NCBI RefSeq assembly: GCF_949987515.2
Contig: NC_082694.2
Location: 65,036,080 to 65,100,079, forward strand
Direction of reading: 5' to 3'
From: Delphinus delphis
Taxonomy: Eukaryota > Chordata > Mammalia > Artiodactyla > Delphinidae
Length of the DNA stretch: 64,000 nucleotides
A model generated the notes under the pieces. It saw only the letters and a list, made by a program, of their open reading frames with translations. It made no database searches and was not told where the DNA came from. This document shows, in pieces, positions 48,349-59,499 of this stretch. Position numbers and translations under genes: made by a program. Numbering within the stretch: the first letter of the stretch is position 1; the number at the start of each line of letters is the position of its first letter.

Positions 48349-49454
48349 ATGAAAAGGCAGAGGACTATGTACCAGATGAAGAAACAAGATAAAACTCCAG
48401 AAGAACAACGAACTGAAGTGGAGATAGGCAACCTTACAGAAAAAGAATTCAGAATAATGATAGTGAAGATGATCCAGGACTTTGGAAAAAGAATGGAGGC
48501 AGAGATGGAGAAGATGCAAGAAATGTTTAACAAAGACCTAGAAGATTTAAACAGAGGTGAACAATATAATAACTGAAGTGAAAAATACACTAGAAGGAAT
48601 CAATAGCAGAATAACTGAGGCAGAAGAACGGATAAGTGACCTGGAAGATGGAAGGGTGGAAATCACTGCCACAGGACAGAATAAAGAAAAAAGAATGAAA
48701 AGCAATGAAGAAAGCCTAAGGGACCTCTGGGACAACATTAAACATACCAACATTTGCATTATAGGGGTCCCAGAAGGAGAAGAGAGAGAGAAAGGACCCG
48801 AGAAAATATTTGAAGAGATTATAGTCGAAAACTTTCCTAACATGGGAAAGGAAATAGCCACCCATGTCCAGGAAGCACAGAGAGTTCCAGTTGGGATAAA
48901 CCCAAGGGGAAGCACGCTGAGATACATAGTAATCAAATTGTAAAAATTAAAGACAAAGAAAAATTATTGAAAGCAACAAGGGAAGAACAACACATAACAT
49001 AAAAGGGAATTCCCATAAGGGTAACAACTGATTTCTCAGCAGAAACTCTGCAAGCCAGAAGGGAGTAGCATGATATATTTAAAGTGATGAAAGGGAAGAA
49101 CCTAAAACCAAGATTACTCTACCCAGCAAGGATCTCATTCTTCTTTTTTTTGTGGTACGCGGGCCTCTCACTGCTGCAGCCTCTCCCGTTGTGGAGCACA
49201 GGCTCCAGACGCGCAGGCCCAGCAGCCATGGCTCACAGGCCCAGCTGCTCCACGGCACATTGGGATACTCCCGGATTGGGGCACGAACGCGTGTCCCCTG
49301 CATTGGCAGGTGGACTCTCAACCACTGTGCCACTAGGGAAGCCCTCTCATTCAGTTTTGACACAGAAATCAAAAGCTTTACAGGCAAGCAAAAGCTAAGA
49401 GAATTCAGCAGCACCAAACCAGCTCTACAACAAATGCTAAAGGAACTTCTCTAA
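48349..49454 (+). pseudogene. L1 ORF1 (broken)
   Basis: ATG at 48349 (MKRQRTMYQMKKQDKTPEEQ). A coiled-coil part (EGINSRITEAEERISDLEDG) and an RNA-binding part (LRDLWDNIKHTNICIIGVPE, GEE) are visible, ending with MLKELL and a stop at 49452-49454. The frame shifts near 48555, stops occur after IVIKL (about 48943), and a SINE at 49141-49344 interrupts the end. Intact ORF1 makes the RNA-binding chaperone of the L1 particle; this copy cannot. Confidence 0.9.
49141..49344 (-). mobile_element. short GC-rich CHR SINE inside L1 ORF1
   Basis: TGTGGTACGCGGGCCTCTC to GCCACTAGGGAAGCCC. TCTCATTC occurs on both sides (49133-49140 and 49345-49352). Confidence 0.95.
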
Positions 49455-49512
49455 GTGGGAAACGCAAGAGAAGAAAAGGACCTACAAAAACAAAACCAAA
49501 ACAATTAAGATA

Positions 49513-52500
49513 ATGGTCATAGGAACATACATATCAATAATTACCTTAAATGTGAATGGATTAAATGCTCCAACCAAAAGACACAGTCTGGCTGAATGGA
49601 TACAAAAACAAGACCCATATATATGCTGTCTATAAGAGACCCACTTCAGACATAGGGACACATGCAGACTGAAAGTGAGGGGATGGTGAAAGATATTCCA
49701 TGCAAATGGAAATCAAAAGAAAGCTGGAGTAGCAATACTCATATCAGATAAAATAAACTTTAAAGAATGTTACAAGAGACAAGGAAGGACACAACATAAT
49801 GATCAAGGGATCAATCCAAGAAGAAGGTATAACTGTTATAAATTTATATTCACCCAACATAGGACCACCTCAATACATAAGGCAACTGCTAACAGCTATA
49901 AATGAGGAAATAGTAACACAATAACAGTGGGGAACTTTAACACCTCACTTATACCAGTGAACAGATCATCCAGACAGAAATATAATAAGGAAACACAAGC
50001 TTTAAATGACACAACAGACCAGATAGATTTAATTGATATTTATAGGACATTCCATCCAAAAACAGCAGATGACACTTTCTTCTCAAGTGCACACAGAACA
50101 TTCTCCAGGATAGATCACATCTTGGATCACAAATAAAGCCTTGGAAAATTTAAGAAAATTGAAATCATATCGAGATCTTTTCTGACCACACGCTATGAGA
50201 TTAGAAATAAATTACAGGGAAAAAAACGTAAAAAAGACAAACACATGGAGGCTAAACAAAATGTTACTAAATAACCAAGAGATCACTGATGAAATCAAGG
50301 AGAAAATAAAAAAATTCCTAGAGACAAATGATAACGAAAACATGACAATCCAAAACCTATGGGATGCAGCAAAACAGTTCGAAGAGGGAAGTTTATAGCA
50401 ATACAATCCTACCTCAAGACACAACAAAATCTCAAATAAACAATTAACCTTACACCTAAAGGAACTAGAGAAAGAAGAACAAACAAAACCCAAAGTTAGT
50501 AGAAGGAAAGAAAACATAAAGATCAGAGCGAAAATAAATGAAATGGAAACAAAGCAGTAGCAAAGATAATAAAAGTAAAGCCTGGTTCTTTGAGAAGATA
50601 AACAAAATTAATAAACCTTTAGCCAGACTCATCAAGAAAAAGAGGGAGAGGACTCAAATCAATAAAATTAGAAATGAAAAACGAGAAGTTACAACAGACA
50701 CTGCAGAAATACAAAGCATCCTAAGAGATTACTACAAGCAAATGTAAGCCAATAAAATGGAGAACTTGGAAGAAATGGACAAATTCTTAGAAAGGTATAA
50801 CCTTCCAAGACTGAACCAGGAAGAAACAGAAAATATGAACAGACCAATCACAAGTAATGAAATTGAAACTGTGATTAAAAATCTTCCAAGAAACAAAAGT
50901 CCAGGACCAGATGGCTTCACAGGTGAATTCTATCAAACGTTTAGAGAAGAGCTAATGCCCATCCTTCTCAAACTCTTCCAAAATATCGCAGAGGATGGAA
51001 CACTCCCAATCTCATTCTACGAGGCCACCATCACCCTGATACCCAAACCGGACAAAGATGATACAAAGAGAGAAAGTTACAGACCAATATCACAGATGAA
51101 GATAGATGCAAAAATCCTGAACGAAGTACTAGCAAACAGAATCCAACAACACCATGGTGTATGATTAAAAGGATCATACACCATGATCAAGTGGGATTTA
51201 CCCCAGGGATGCAACGATTCTTCAAAATATGCAAATCAATCAATGTGATACACCATATTAACAAATCGAAGAATAAAAACCAAACGATCATCTGAATAGA
51301 TGTAGAAAAAGCTTTTGACAAAATTCCACACCCATTTATGATAAAAACTCCAGAAAGTGGGCATAGTGGGAACCTACCTCAACATAATAAAGGCCATATA
51401 CAACAAACCCACAGCAAACATCATTCTCAATGGTGAAAAACTGAAAGCATTTCCTCTAAGATCAGGAAGAAGACAAGGATGTCCACTCTCGCCACTATTA
51501 TTCAACGTAGTTTTGGAAATCCTAGCCGTGGCAGAGAAGAAAAAGAAATAAAAGGAATCCAAATCAGGAAAGAAGAAGTAGAACTGTCATTTTTTGCAGA
51601 TGACATGATACTATACATAGATAATCTAAAAGATGCCACCAGAAAACTTCTAGAGCTAATGAATGAATTTGGTAAAGTTGCAGGATACAAAATTAATGCA
51701 CAGAAATCTCTTGCATTTCTATGCACTAACAACAAAATATCAGAAAGAAATTAAGGAGAAACAATCTCATTCACCATTGCAACAAAAATAATAAAATACA
51801 AGGGAATAAACCTACCTAAGGAGGTAAAAGAACTGTACTCAGAAAACTATAAGACACTGGTGAAAGAAATCAAAGATGACACAAACAGGAGGAGATATAT
51901 GCCATGTTCTTGGATTGGAAGGATGAATATTATGAAAATGACTATACTACCCAAAGCAATCTACAGATTCAATGCAATCCCTATCAAATTACCAATGGCA
52001 TTTTTTACAGAACTAGAACAAAAAATCTTAAAGTTTCTATGGAGACACCAAAGATCCCAAATAGCCAAAGCAGTCTTGACGGGAAAAAAGGGAACTGGAA
52101 GAATGAGACTCCCTGACTTCAGACTATACTACAAAGCTACAGTAATCAAGACAGTATGGTACTGGCACAACAACAGAAATATAGGTCAGTGGAACAGGAT
52201 AGAAAGCCCAGAGATAAACCCACGCACCTATGGTCAAATAATGTATGACAAAGGAGGCAAGAGTATACAATGGAGAAAAGATAGCTTGTTTAGTAAGTGG
52301 TGCTAGGAAAACTGGACAGCTACCTATAAAGGATTGAAATTAGAACACTGTCTAACACCATACACAAAATAAACTCAAAATAGATTAGAGACCTAAGACC
52401 GGACACTGTAAAACTCTTAGAGGAAAACATAGGAAGAACACTCTTTGACATAAATCACAGCAAGATATTTTTTGATCCACCTCCTAGAATAATGGAAATA

Positions 52501-53287
52501 AAAACAAAAATAAACATATGAGACCTAATGAAACTTAAAATCTTTTGCAAAGCAAAGGAAAGTATAAACAAGACGAAAAGACAACCCTCAGAATGGGAGA
52601 AAATATTTGCAAACAAATCAACGGACAAAGGATTAATCTCAAAAATATATAAACAGCTCATGCAGCTCAATATTAAAAAAATGAACAACCCAATCCCAAA
52701 ATGGGCAGAAGACCTAAATAGACATATCTCCATAGAAGACATACAGATGACCAAGAGGCACATGAAAAGCTGCTCAACATCACTAATTATTAGAGAAATG
52801 GAAATCAAAACTACAGTGAGGTATCACCTCACACTGGTTAGAATGGGCATCCCTCAGAAAATCTACAAACAACAAATGCCGGAGAGGCTGTGGAGAAGAG
52901 GGAACCCTCTTGCACTGGTGGTGGGTATGTAAGTTGATACAGCCACTATGGAGAACAGTATGGAGGTTCCTTAAAAATTAAAAATAGAATTACCATATGA
53001 CCCAGCAATCCCACTAGTGGGCATATACCCAGAGAAAACCATAATTCTAAAAGACACATGCACCCCAATGTTCATTGCAGCACTATTTACAATAACCAAG
53101 TCATTGGGAGCAACCTAAATGCGTATCGACAGCCGAATTGGTAAAGAAGAAGTGGTACATGTATACAGTGGAATATTACTCAGCCATATAAAGGAACGAA
53201 ATTGGGTCATTTGTAGAAACGTGGATGGACCTAGATACTGTCATACAGAGTGAAGTCAGAAAGAGAAAAAGAAATATAGTATATTAA
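49513..53287 (+). pseudogene. L1 ORF2 (endonuclease / reverse transcriptase, broken)
   Basis: ATG at 49513. Endonuclease start (LNVNGLNAPTKRHSLAEWIQ), then the RT region ([45 protein letters not shown]) with an intact FADDMILY polymerase motif at about 51595-51618, and the C-terminal part ([20 protein letters not shown]) to a stop near 53285. Broken by stops in the endonuclease part, an 11-nt insertion making a hairpin and a stop at 51154-51184, and TGA at 51293-51295. Confidence 0.93.
51154..51184 (+). repeat. 12-bp hairpin in L1 ORF2 (sense copy)
   Basis: ATGGTGTATGAT, loop TAAAAGG, ATCATACACCAT; identical to the one in the antisense L1 at 33374-33404. The 11 extra bases CATGGTGTATG shift the frame and stop translation after IQQHHGV. 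Confidence 0.96.
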
Positions 53288-53391
53288 TGCATATTTGTGG
53301 AATATAGAAAAATGGTATAGATGAACTGGTTTGCAAGGCAGAAATAGAGACAGAGATGTAGAGAACAGATGTATGGAAACCATGGGTGGAA

Positions 53392-53430
53392 AGCGGGGGT
53401 GGGGTGGTGGTGGTGGTGGGATGAATTGGG
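53392..53430 (+). repeat. G-rich tract with (GGT)n in L1 3'UTR
   Basis: GCGGGGGTGGGGTGG followed by several TGG units. L1 3'UTRs are known for a G-rich tract able to form a G-quadruplex; here it is expanded into a GGT repeat. Confidence 0.85.
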
Positions 53431-53545
53431 AGATTGGGGTTGACATATATACACTGAGATGTATAAAATAGATAGCTAATAAGAACCTGCTGTATAAAAT
53501 AAATAAATAAAATTTTAGAAAAGATAAAAGAATCTTCCTTTCCTT

Positions 53546-53804
53546 TTGCCACTATGTTGTCTTTAGGTCAAGGAAAGTTAAACCTTCAGCTTCAAAAAGG
53601 ACTGAAACCATGAAATCTCAGTTCTTATTATGAAACAAGTTTACCTTAGTTAATAGTGTTTTCGAAACTATCATCCTTCCTTGTAGTCTTACAGGATATA
53701 TGATTCTTTAAGTATTCTTCCAGTTGTTAGGCTTGTTGCTTTTCCTACTCTATGGACTCCTTCCCTTCTTCCTTGAACTATGTAAAGGTCTCTTAACGGT
53801 GCGT
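53546..53804. other. unique intron
   Basis: No feature recognised. Confidence 0.5.
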
Positions 53805-54029
53805 AAGAATGGGTTCTGGAGCTCTACTGCCTGGCTTTATATCCTGGAGTGCCATTTACTATCTGTATGACCTTGAGCAAGTTTCTTAACCTTTCTGCTT
53901 CAGTTTTTTCATCTATCAAATGAGAAGAATAATAATTCCTATCTCATAGAGTTGTTAGGATTAAAAGTAATGCTTTGAGTTACGTAGAAGAGTGCCTGAG
54001 ATGCAGTAAGCACTCAATTATCACCATCA
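53805..54029 (+). mobile_element. MIR SINE
   Basis: GGGTTCTGGAGCTCTACTGCC, TGACCTTGAGCAAGTTTCTT, CATAGAGTTGTTAGGATTAA and AGCACTCAATTATC follow the MIR consensus from end to end; the best preserved MIR in the window. Confidence 0.9.
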
Positions 54030-54389
54030 TCATAACTGTCCTCTTCTTCTTCCTCCTACTTGGTCACTAAGATATGTCAGTGTTTCTTTCTAGACCCTAG
54101 AGCATTGATTTTTCATTTCCCACTGACACTGACACCATTCTAGACCTAGACCGTGATATTACTACCTCATGCCACAGTTTCCAAGAGAGCTTCATGTAAC
54201 TCATCTTGCCTCTAACACGTCCTTTGTGCTTGTGTTTTTCAGTACATGATAACAGTTTCATATTATCACTCCCTGTTCCAAGAGCACACAGCAGTTTTTC
54301 AGTAACTTGTTTTATCAAGCCCAGACTCTTCTGTCTGACTCTGGCTTAACATTACTGTCTTGTTCCATTCAGACCAATTTCATATTTTC

Positions 54390-54520
54390 TCATTTACATC
54401 ATACACTTGGACATTTGCTCATGTTTTTCCTTCAGGCTTTATTCCCTTCATGCCCTTACCCTTCTACTTACTATTTCTTTTCTGCCTATACTTCAAGAAT
54501 CTAACGTTTCTAAGAAGGCT
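54390..54520 (-). mobile_element. possible L2 3' fragment
   Basis: TTCCTTCAGGCTTTATTCCC and CTATACTTCAAGAATCTAAC resemble the L2 end 'cctgaaatgcccttccc...atccttcaagactc'. Weak. Confidence 0.35.
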
Positions 54521-55266
54521 TTCTGGCATTTAAGAACTGAGCTTGGGTAGGAACAGCATTGGTAAAACTGGGAGAGACTTAGAGTACAAAGACAGGTTGA
54601 TTTAGAGATCGGAGTATAGATTGGGGTTCAGGGCCTTTAAATTCAAGAAGAGTAAGGATTGAGAAGTGGAGGGATGTGAAGTGAGGGACAACTGAGAGCA
54701 AAGCAGTGTTGAAAATCTGAATGTCATTCAGGTTTGTGACAGACCAGGGAGGATCCAGATGGATCAGATGGTTTTTAAGGTCTGCATGGCCAGGCAAGAT
54801 AGTGCATATCTGAACTGACAGGAGCCAGTGATGTTCAGATGAGGAACAGGTATTAAGTATCTGAAGTAGTTGGTATTGGTGTCTTGGGGACTGGAAGATT
54901 GGGGACATAACCGGTTAAGATAGAGCCCCTGGTTAGCCTAGAATATCAAGATCAGTGCAGGATGACAACAAAACTGAATCTGCTGAGCCACAGAACAACT
55001 TATATTACCTTCTGGCTAAGATTAGAACTGGGTTGTGAGAATATTGCTATATTCAGGCAACTTGATAGGCTCCCTTGACAGAGGTGTAAGGATGGAGTGA
55101 CTACCATTAATCTGACCAATAAAGCCTCAGTGATTTCAGTGTGCTTAGCATATGTCCCATATTACTTTACTCCTAATTAAGGACGCTACTATCTTGTATG
55201 GTTGTGATTGACTTATGTGAATCTCTTTTTTCTGTGTCTATATCAGATGAGTATCATTTTTGTGTT
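54521..55266. other. unique intron
   Basis: No feature supported; purine-rich phrases suggest old repeat material. Confidence 0.5.
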
Positions 55267-55470
55267 TTTTTTTTTTTTGCGTTACGCGGGCCTCTCACCG
55301 TTGCGGCCTCTCCAGTTGCGGAGCACAGGCTCCGGACGAGCAGGCTCAGCGGCCATGGCTCACGGGCCCAGCCGCTCCGCGGCATGTGGGATTTTCCTGG
55401 ACCGGGGCAAGAACCCGTGTCCCCTACATCGGCAGGCAGACTCTCAACCACTGCGCCACCAGGGAAGCCC
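55267..55470 (-). mobile_element. short GC-rich CHR SINE
   Basis: Poly(T), GCGTTACGCGGGCCTC, end GCCACCAGGGAAGCCC. TCATTTTT flanks the copy on both sides. Confidence 0.96.
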
Positions 55471-56095
55471 TCATTTTTAAAATAGAGCTTTACTGGGGTA
55501 TGATTAACATTCAACTGCATATAAAGTATGCAGTTTGATAAGTTTGAAATATGTATACACCTGTGAAGTCATTACCACGATTAAGATAATGAACATATTC
55601 TTCATCTTCAGAAGTTTCCTTGTGCCCTTCTTTCCCTCTCTGCCCTTCTCCCACCCTCCCACATCCACTGATTTACTTTCTGTCACTATAGATTAGTTCT
55701 TATTTTCTAGAATTATTTATTTTTATTTTTAATTGAAGAAGAGTTGATTTACAGTGTTGTGCCACTCTCCTGTACAGCAAGTGACTCAGTTTTATACATA
55801 CATATTCTTTTAAAAAAATTTTTATTGTAGAAGTATTTAAATGGAATCATATAGCATGAACTCTTTTTTGTCTGGCTTCTCTCACTCAGCATATTTATTT
55901 TTTTACCATAATTATTCTGAGTGTGTCAATAGTTCATTCCTTTCTATTGCTGAAGAGTTATTTCATTGTATGGATATACTTCAATTTGTTTATCCATTCA
56001 CCTTTTGAGGGACGTTTGGCTGTTTCCGTTTTTGGCTCTTGCAAATAAAAATGGGATGAATGTGTACAAATCTTTGTGTGCACATAATGCTTAAA

Positions 56096-56125
56096 TATAT
56101 ATATATATATATGTATATATATATT
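56096..56125. repeat. TA-rich simple repeat
   Basis: ATATATATATATATGTATATATATA inside the old L1. Confidence 0.9.
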
Positions 56126-56410
56126 TAGGAGTGGAATCGCTGGCAGGAGTTTTATGGCAGAAGTATGTTTAGCTTTCTTTTTTTTTTTTTTAAGAAATTG
56201 CCAAACTATTTTCCAAAGTAGTTCTACCGTTTTACGTTTCCTACAGACTGAGTTTCAGTTCTACATCCTTGCCACATTTGGTATGGTCACTCATTTTAAT
56301 TTTAGCTTATTCTAGTGGGTGTTCAGTGGTAGCTCACTGTAGTTTTAATTTGCCTCTCCTCAATGACTAACTGATGTAGAGCCTTCTTTTGTGTGCTTTT
56401 TGCCATCCTG

Positions 56411-56624
56411 GTGTTTTTTTTTTTTTTTTTTTGCGGTACGCGGGCCTCTCACTACTGTGGCCTCTCCCGTTGCGGAGCACAGGCTCCGGACGCGCAGGCC
56501 CAGCGGCCATGGCTCACGGGCCCAGCTGCTCCGCTGCATGTGGGATCTTCCCGGACTGAGGCTCGAACCCGTGTCCCCTGCATCGGCAGGCGGACTCTCA
56601 ACCACTGCGCCACCAGGGAAGCCC
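56411..56624 (-). mobile_element. short GC-rich CHR SINE
   Basis: About 20 T, GCGGTACGCGGGCCTCTC, end GCCACCAGGGAAGCC. Confidence 0.96.
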
Positions 56625-57000
56625 CCGGTGTGTTTTTTGATGAAAGTATCTGTTCACATCTTTTCCTATTTAACAATTAAAAAAAAATTGTAGTAACATA
56701 AAATCTACTATCTTAACTACTTTTAACCATTTATATAGTAGTGTTAAGTGCATTCACTTTGTTGTGCAACCAATCTTCAGAATTCTTTTTGTCTTGTAAA
56801 ACAGTTACCTATATTTTTTAAAGTATTAGGTTGTTTTGAAATTTCTTTATATATTCAGATATAAATGCTTTATCAGATATATGCTTTTTCTTTATATATT
56901 TAGATATAAATCCTTTGTCAGGTATATGCTTTACAAATATTTTCTCCCAGTCTGTGTTTTGTGTTTTCAGTTTACTCTGCATCTTGAAATTGTCCATGAT

Positions 57001-57962
57001 GGGAATGATTTAATCCACATTAATAGACAGATTGCTATAAATCAGGACTTTATTTTTTGTTGATTGTCTGTACTCAAGAAAAGTAATGGGGAAAGGTTAA
57101 TAAGGCAGATGAAACTTAAAATTATGTTATGTCTGTAACCTTTACACTGTGACAAGCACGAAAAAATGAGGAAAGAAATATGCTTTCCAGTATTTGAAAA
57201 ACTATTGTTTAATAAGCAAAGAAGTCATTCAAGTCATTGTTGAATGAGTGAAATTCAGACATATGTCTTCATTATTTCACTCTTGTCATTTGCAGCCATT
57301 GCTTGGCTGTGGGTCAAAGAGTTCAGCTACCATCAGTGAAAGTATTCTGGGACAATCAGTTGCCTAAGCTGAATTTGCAGTAAAGAGTATTTTATATTTT
57401 TTCATTGTTTGTCAGTTGTGTGATACGTCTTTCTTTATTTCAGTAAAATTTATAGTAAGCTTATGTACATATGTATACAGTTTTTTCCTACAGAGCCATT
57501 TGTTAAACATTTACTGGCTGTACACTAAATAGTAAGCATTAAGGGAAATATTTCTAGACTCACATAGCTTGAGTCAAGAAAGAAAAATGAAGTTATGAAA
57601 CCAAGTCATTGTATGGGTGATCAGAGAACCAATGTAAAGCTGAGACCAGAGGACGAAAAGGATGGGATGAGTAGTAGGGAGAGAAAATGAAAGGCATAAT
57701 ACACAGAAGGTCAGGTCAATTCTCTTACCACTAAAGACACAGAGGGACGTGAGTTGTTTCTTGTAGATTATTTGTTTTGCTCTGATTTGACTTGGTCTTA
57801 TCATTTTTATGTATGTAATAGTCTGTTTATGGTATTGAAGAGGAATGTTAAGAGCTCACATATTATTAATGTTACATTAGCAACTTCAAATAAGCCTTGA
57901 ATATTTCCAAATATAATTTTCCTTCAGACCAAATACTTTTTAACATTTAAAATTGGAACACA
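57001..57962. other. unique intron
   Basis: No feature recognised. Confidence 0.6.
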
Positions 57963-58109
57963 GGGGGACTTCCCTGGCGGTCCAGTGGTTAAGACTCCAT
58001 GCTTCCACTGCAGGGGGCACGGGTTTGATCTCTGGTTGGTGAACTAAGATCCTGCATGCTGTGCAGCATGGCCCCCCCACAAAATAAATAAATAAATAAA
58101 TAAAATAAC
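57963..58109 (+). mobile_element. short tRNA-derived SINE
   Basis: GGGACTTCCCTGGCGGTCCAG head, GCAGCATGGCC, then an (AAAT)n tail at 58080-58105. TGGAACACA occurs at both flanks. It lies about 190 bp before the MEMO1 acceptor at 58303. Confidence 0.93.
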
Positions 58110-58302
58110 AGTGGAACACAAAACAATGATGTGTTCCCTGTTATCTTCTATAAGTTGCATCATTATCTATCAATACATTGCTTTTTAATCTGTACACATA
58201 ATGTTTACCATAATTATTAGATTTCTTTCAAAAGTTTTTTTTTCCCCAGAATAACTTGATTTTGAATCTGATGATTAAGTTAAACATTTTTTTGTTTTGT
58301 AG

Positions 58303-58371
58303 CCATGCAGGGTATACGTACTGTGGGTCTTGTGCTGCTCATGCTTACAAACAAGTGGATCCATCTATTAC
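58303..58371 (+). CDS. MEMO1: MEMO1 internal coding exon (codons 48-71)
   Basis: The 69-bp exon begins with the third base of the Pro48 codon and reads [20 protein letters not shown], then SIT. The acceptor is TTTTGTTTTGTAG and the donor AC|GTAAGT. It joins the exon at 41034-41115 in phase, giving an uninterrupted Ala-Pro-His-Ala-Gly stretch. In the family the histidine of this motif (residue 49 when counted on the human protein) is one of the metal-site ligands together with later His and Cys residues, so this exon carries a key functional residue as its first complete codon. The exon is phase-symmetric (69 = 23 codons), so skipping it would keep frame but delete the HAGYTYCGS motif. It ends inside the Thr71 codon. 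The next exon was not recognised before the window ends. Confidence 0.95.
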
Positions 58372-58699
58372 GTAAGTAATATAGTTAGATACCTTTTTGA
58401 TTAGGTGGTTGGGAATTATAATTGCTTTGTCACTGAAGTAATTTGTTTTACATACTTATATACTTGATTTCATTAAGAATTTGACTTTATGAATTTGATT
58501 ATACCTTATATAGGTTATGAAAAGCTTTAATACTATTTTTCATTATCTGAACATTTAGCTTCTACCTTCCCTTTGTTTGGTAAAATGTTTAGTTCTGGAA
58601 GTGTTAGAAGGTTAATACAGTATTGTGATTTATACGAAATATGTATTTGGTCATTTAGATGACCAAAATATATTTCACATATATATTCAGTCTTTTTCC

Positions 58700-59495
58700 A
58701 CAGTTACTGGCTCACAGCTCCCAAAACCCTTGGAATTTCCTAAGTGGTGAGAATGGCAAAGGTTTTTCTTGTATGTTAATAAGGTGACTTTCGGACCCCA
58801 CCTAAGCATGGGGCTGCCAGGTTGCCAGGATAACCAACCTTGTGTTTAGAGGGTTGGAATTTTCATTCCCAATCCCTGACCTCCCCTGGGGAGGGGAGAG
58901 AGCCTGGAGGTTGAATCAGTTGCCATCATGACTATGTAATAAAGCCCCCATAAAAACTCAAAGGGACAGGGTTCGGAGAGCTTCCAGGTTGGTGAACACG
59001 TGGAGATTTGGGGAGAGTGGCCTGCCTGGAGAGGGCATGGAAGGTCCTGGCTCTTTCCCCTTGCCTTGTCCTATGCACCTCTTCCATCTGGCTGTTGCTA
59101 AGTTATATCTTTTTATAATAAACCGGTGACCTAGTAAGTGAAATATTTCTCTGAGTTTTGTGAGCCGCTCTAGCAAATTAAACCTCTGATTTATAACTGG
59201 TCTGTCAGAAGTATAGGTAACAACCTGGACTTATGATTGGCCTCTGAATTGAAATTCAAGGAGGTGGTTGTTGGAATCGCCAATCTGTAACTGGTTGGTC
59301 AGAAGCACAAGTGACAACCTGGGCTTGTGACTGGCATCTGAGATGGGGGATGGGTGTGGGTGTGGGGACGTTTTTGTAGGACTGAACCCGTAACCTGTGG
59401 AATCTGATGCTATCTCAAGGTAGATAGTGTCAGAATTGAGTGTGCCCCCTCTTCCACTCACGTGAACGCACACAGTGGAATTGGGTCCAGGAACA
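58700..59495 (+). repeat. LTR-like ancient repeat
   Basis: GTAATAAAGCCCCCATAAAA (a possible polyadenylation signal), AGCTTCCAGGTTGGTGAACA, ATAATAAACCGGTGACC and AGATAGTGTCAGAATTGAG are phrases of an old dispersed mammalian sequence with LTR character. I do not assign the family. No internal retroviral gene is next to it. It includes a direct repeat: 59195-59249 and 59286-59341. Confidence 0.5.
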
Positions 59496-59499
59496 TTAA

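Larger units (their letters stand above)
47444..53527 (+). mobile_element. full-length L1, sense to MEMO1 (interrupted by a SINE)
   Basis: 5'UTR from GGGAGATGGGTTCAAGATGG, ORF1 from 48349, ORF2 from 49513, 3'UTR with a G-rich tract and an AAAT-rich tail. Flanks AAGAATCTCCCTGTCCTT (47426-47443) and AAGAATCTTCCTTTCCTT (53528-53545) form an 18-bp target duplication with two mismatches. The element is 6,084 bp including a 204-bp SINE, so about 5.9 kb by itself: the expected length of a complete L1. Both ORFs are broken and the copy is inactive. Confidence 0.97.
55475..57000 (-). mobile_element. old L1 3' region, antisense, with later insertions
   Basis: TTTACTGGGGTATGATTAAC, GGGACGTTTGGCTGTTTCCG, TAGGAGTGGAATCGCTGG, AAACTATTTTCCAAAGTAG and CAAATATTTTCTCCCAGTCTG follow antisense LINE-1 order. 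A second, separate L1 3' terminus (AATTGAAGAAGAGTTGATTT, 55731-55810) is nested in it, and the SINE at 56411 interrupts it. Confidence 0.75.
41116..58302 (+). other. MEMO1: complete MEMO1 intron, 17,187 bp
   Basis: The intron runs from GTAAGT at 41116 to TTTTGTAG at 58302 and interrupts the Pro48 codon after its second base. It holds a full-length sense L1, an ancient unassigned repeat, a MIR, an old antisense L1 and seven SINEs, six of them in antisense orientation. No additional exon with consensus splice sites and MEMO1-like coding was seen. Confidence 0.9.

Noticed and set aside
58700..59495. Endogenous retrovirus with genes
   Set aside because: Only LTR-like sequence is visible; no gag, pol or env reading frame lies next to it.
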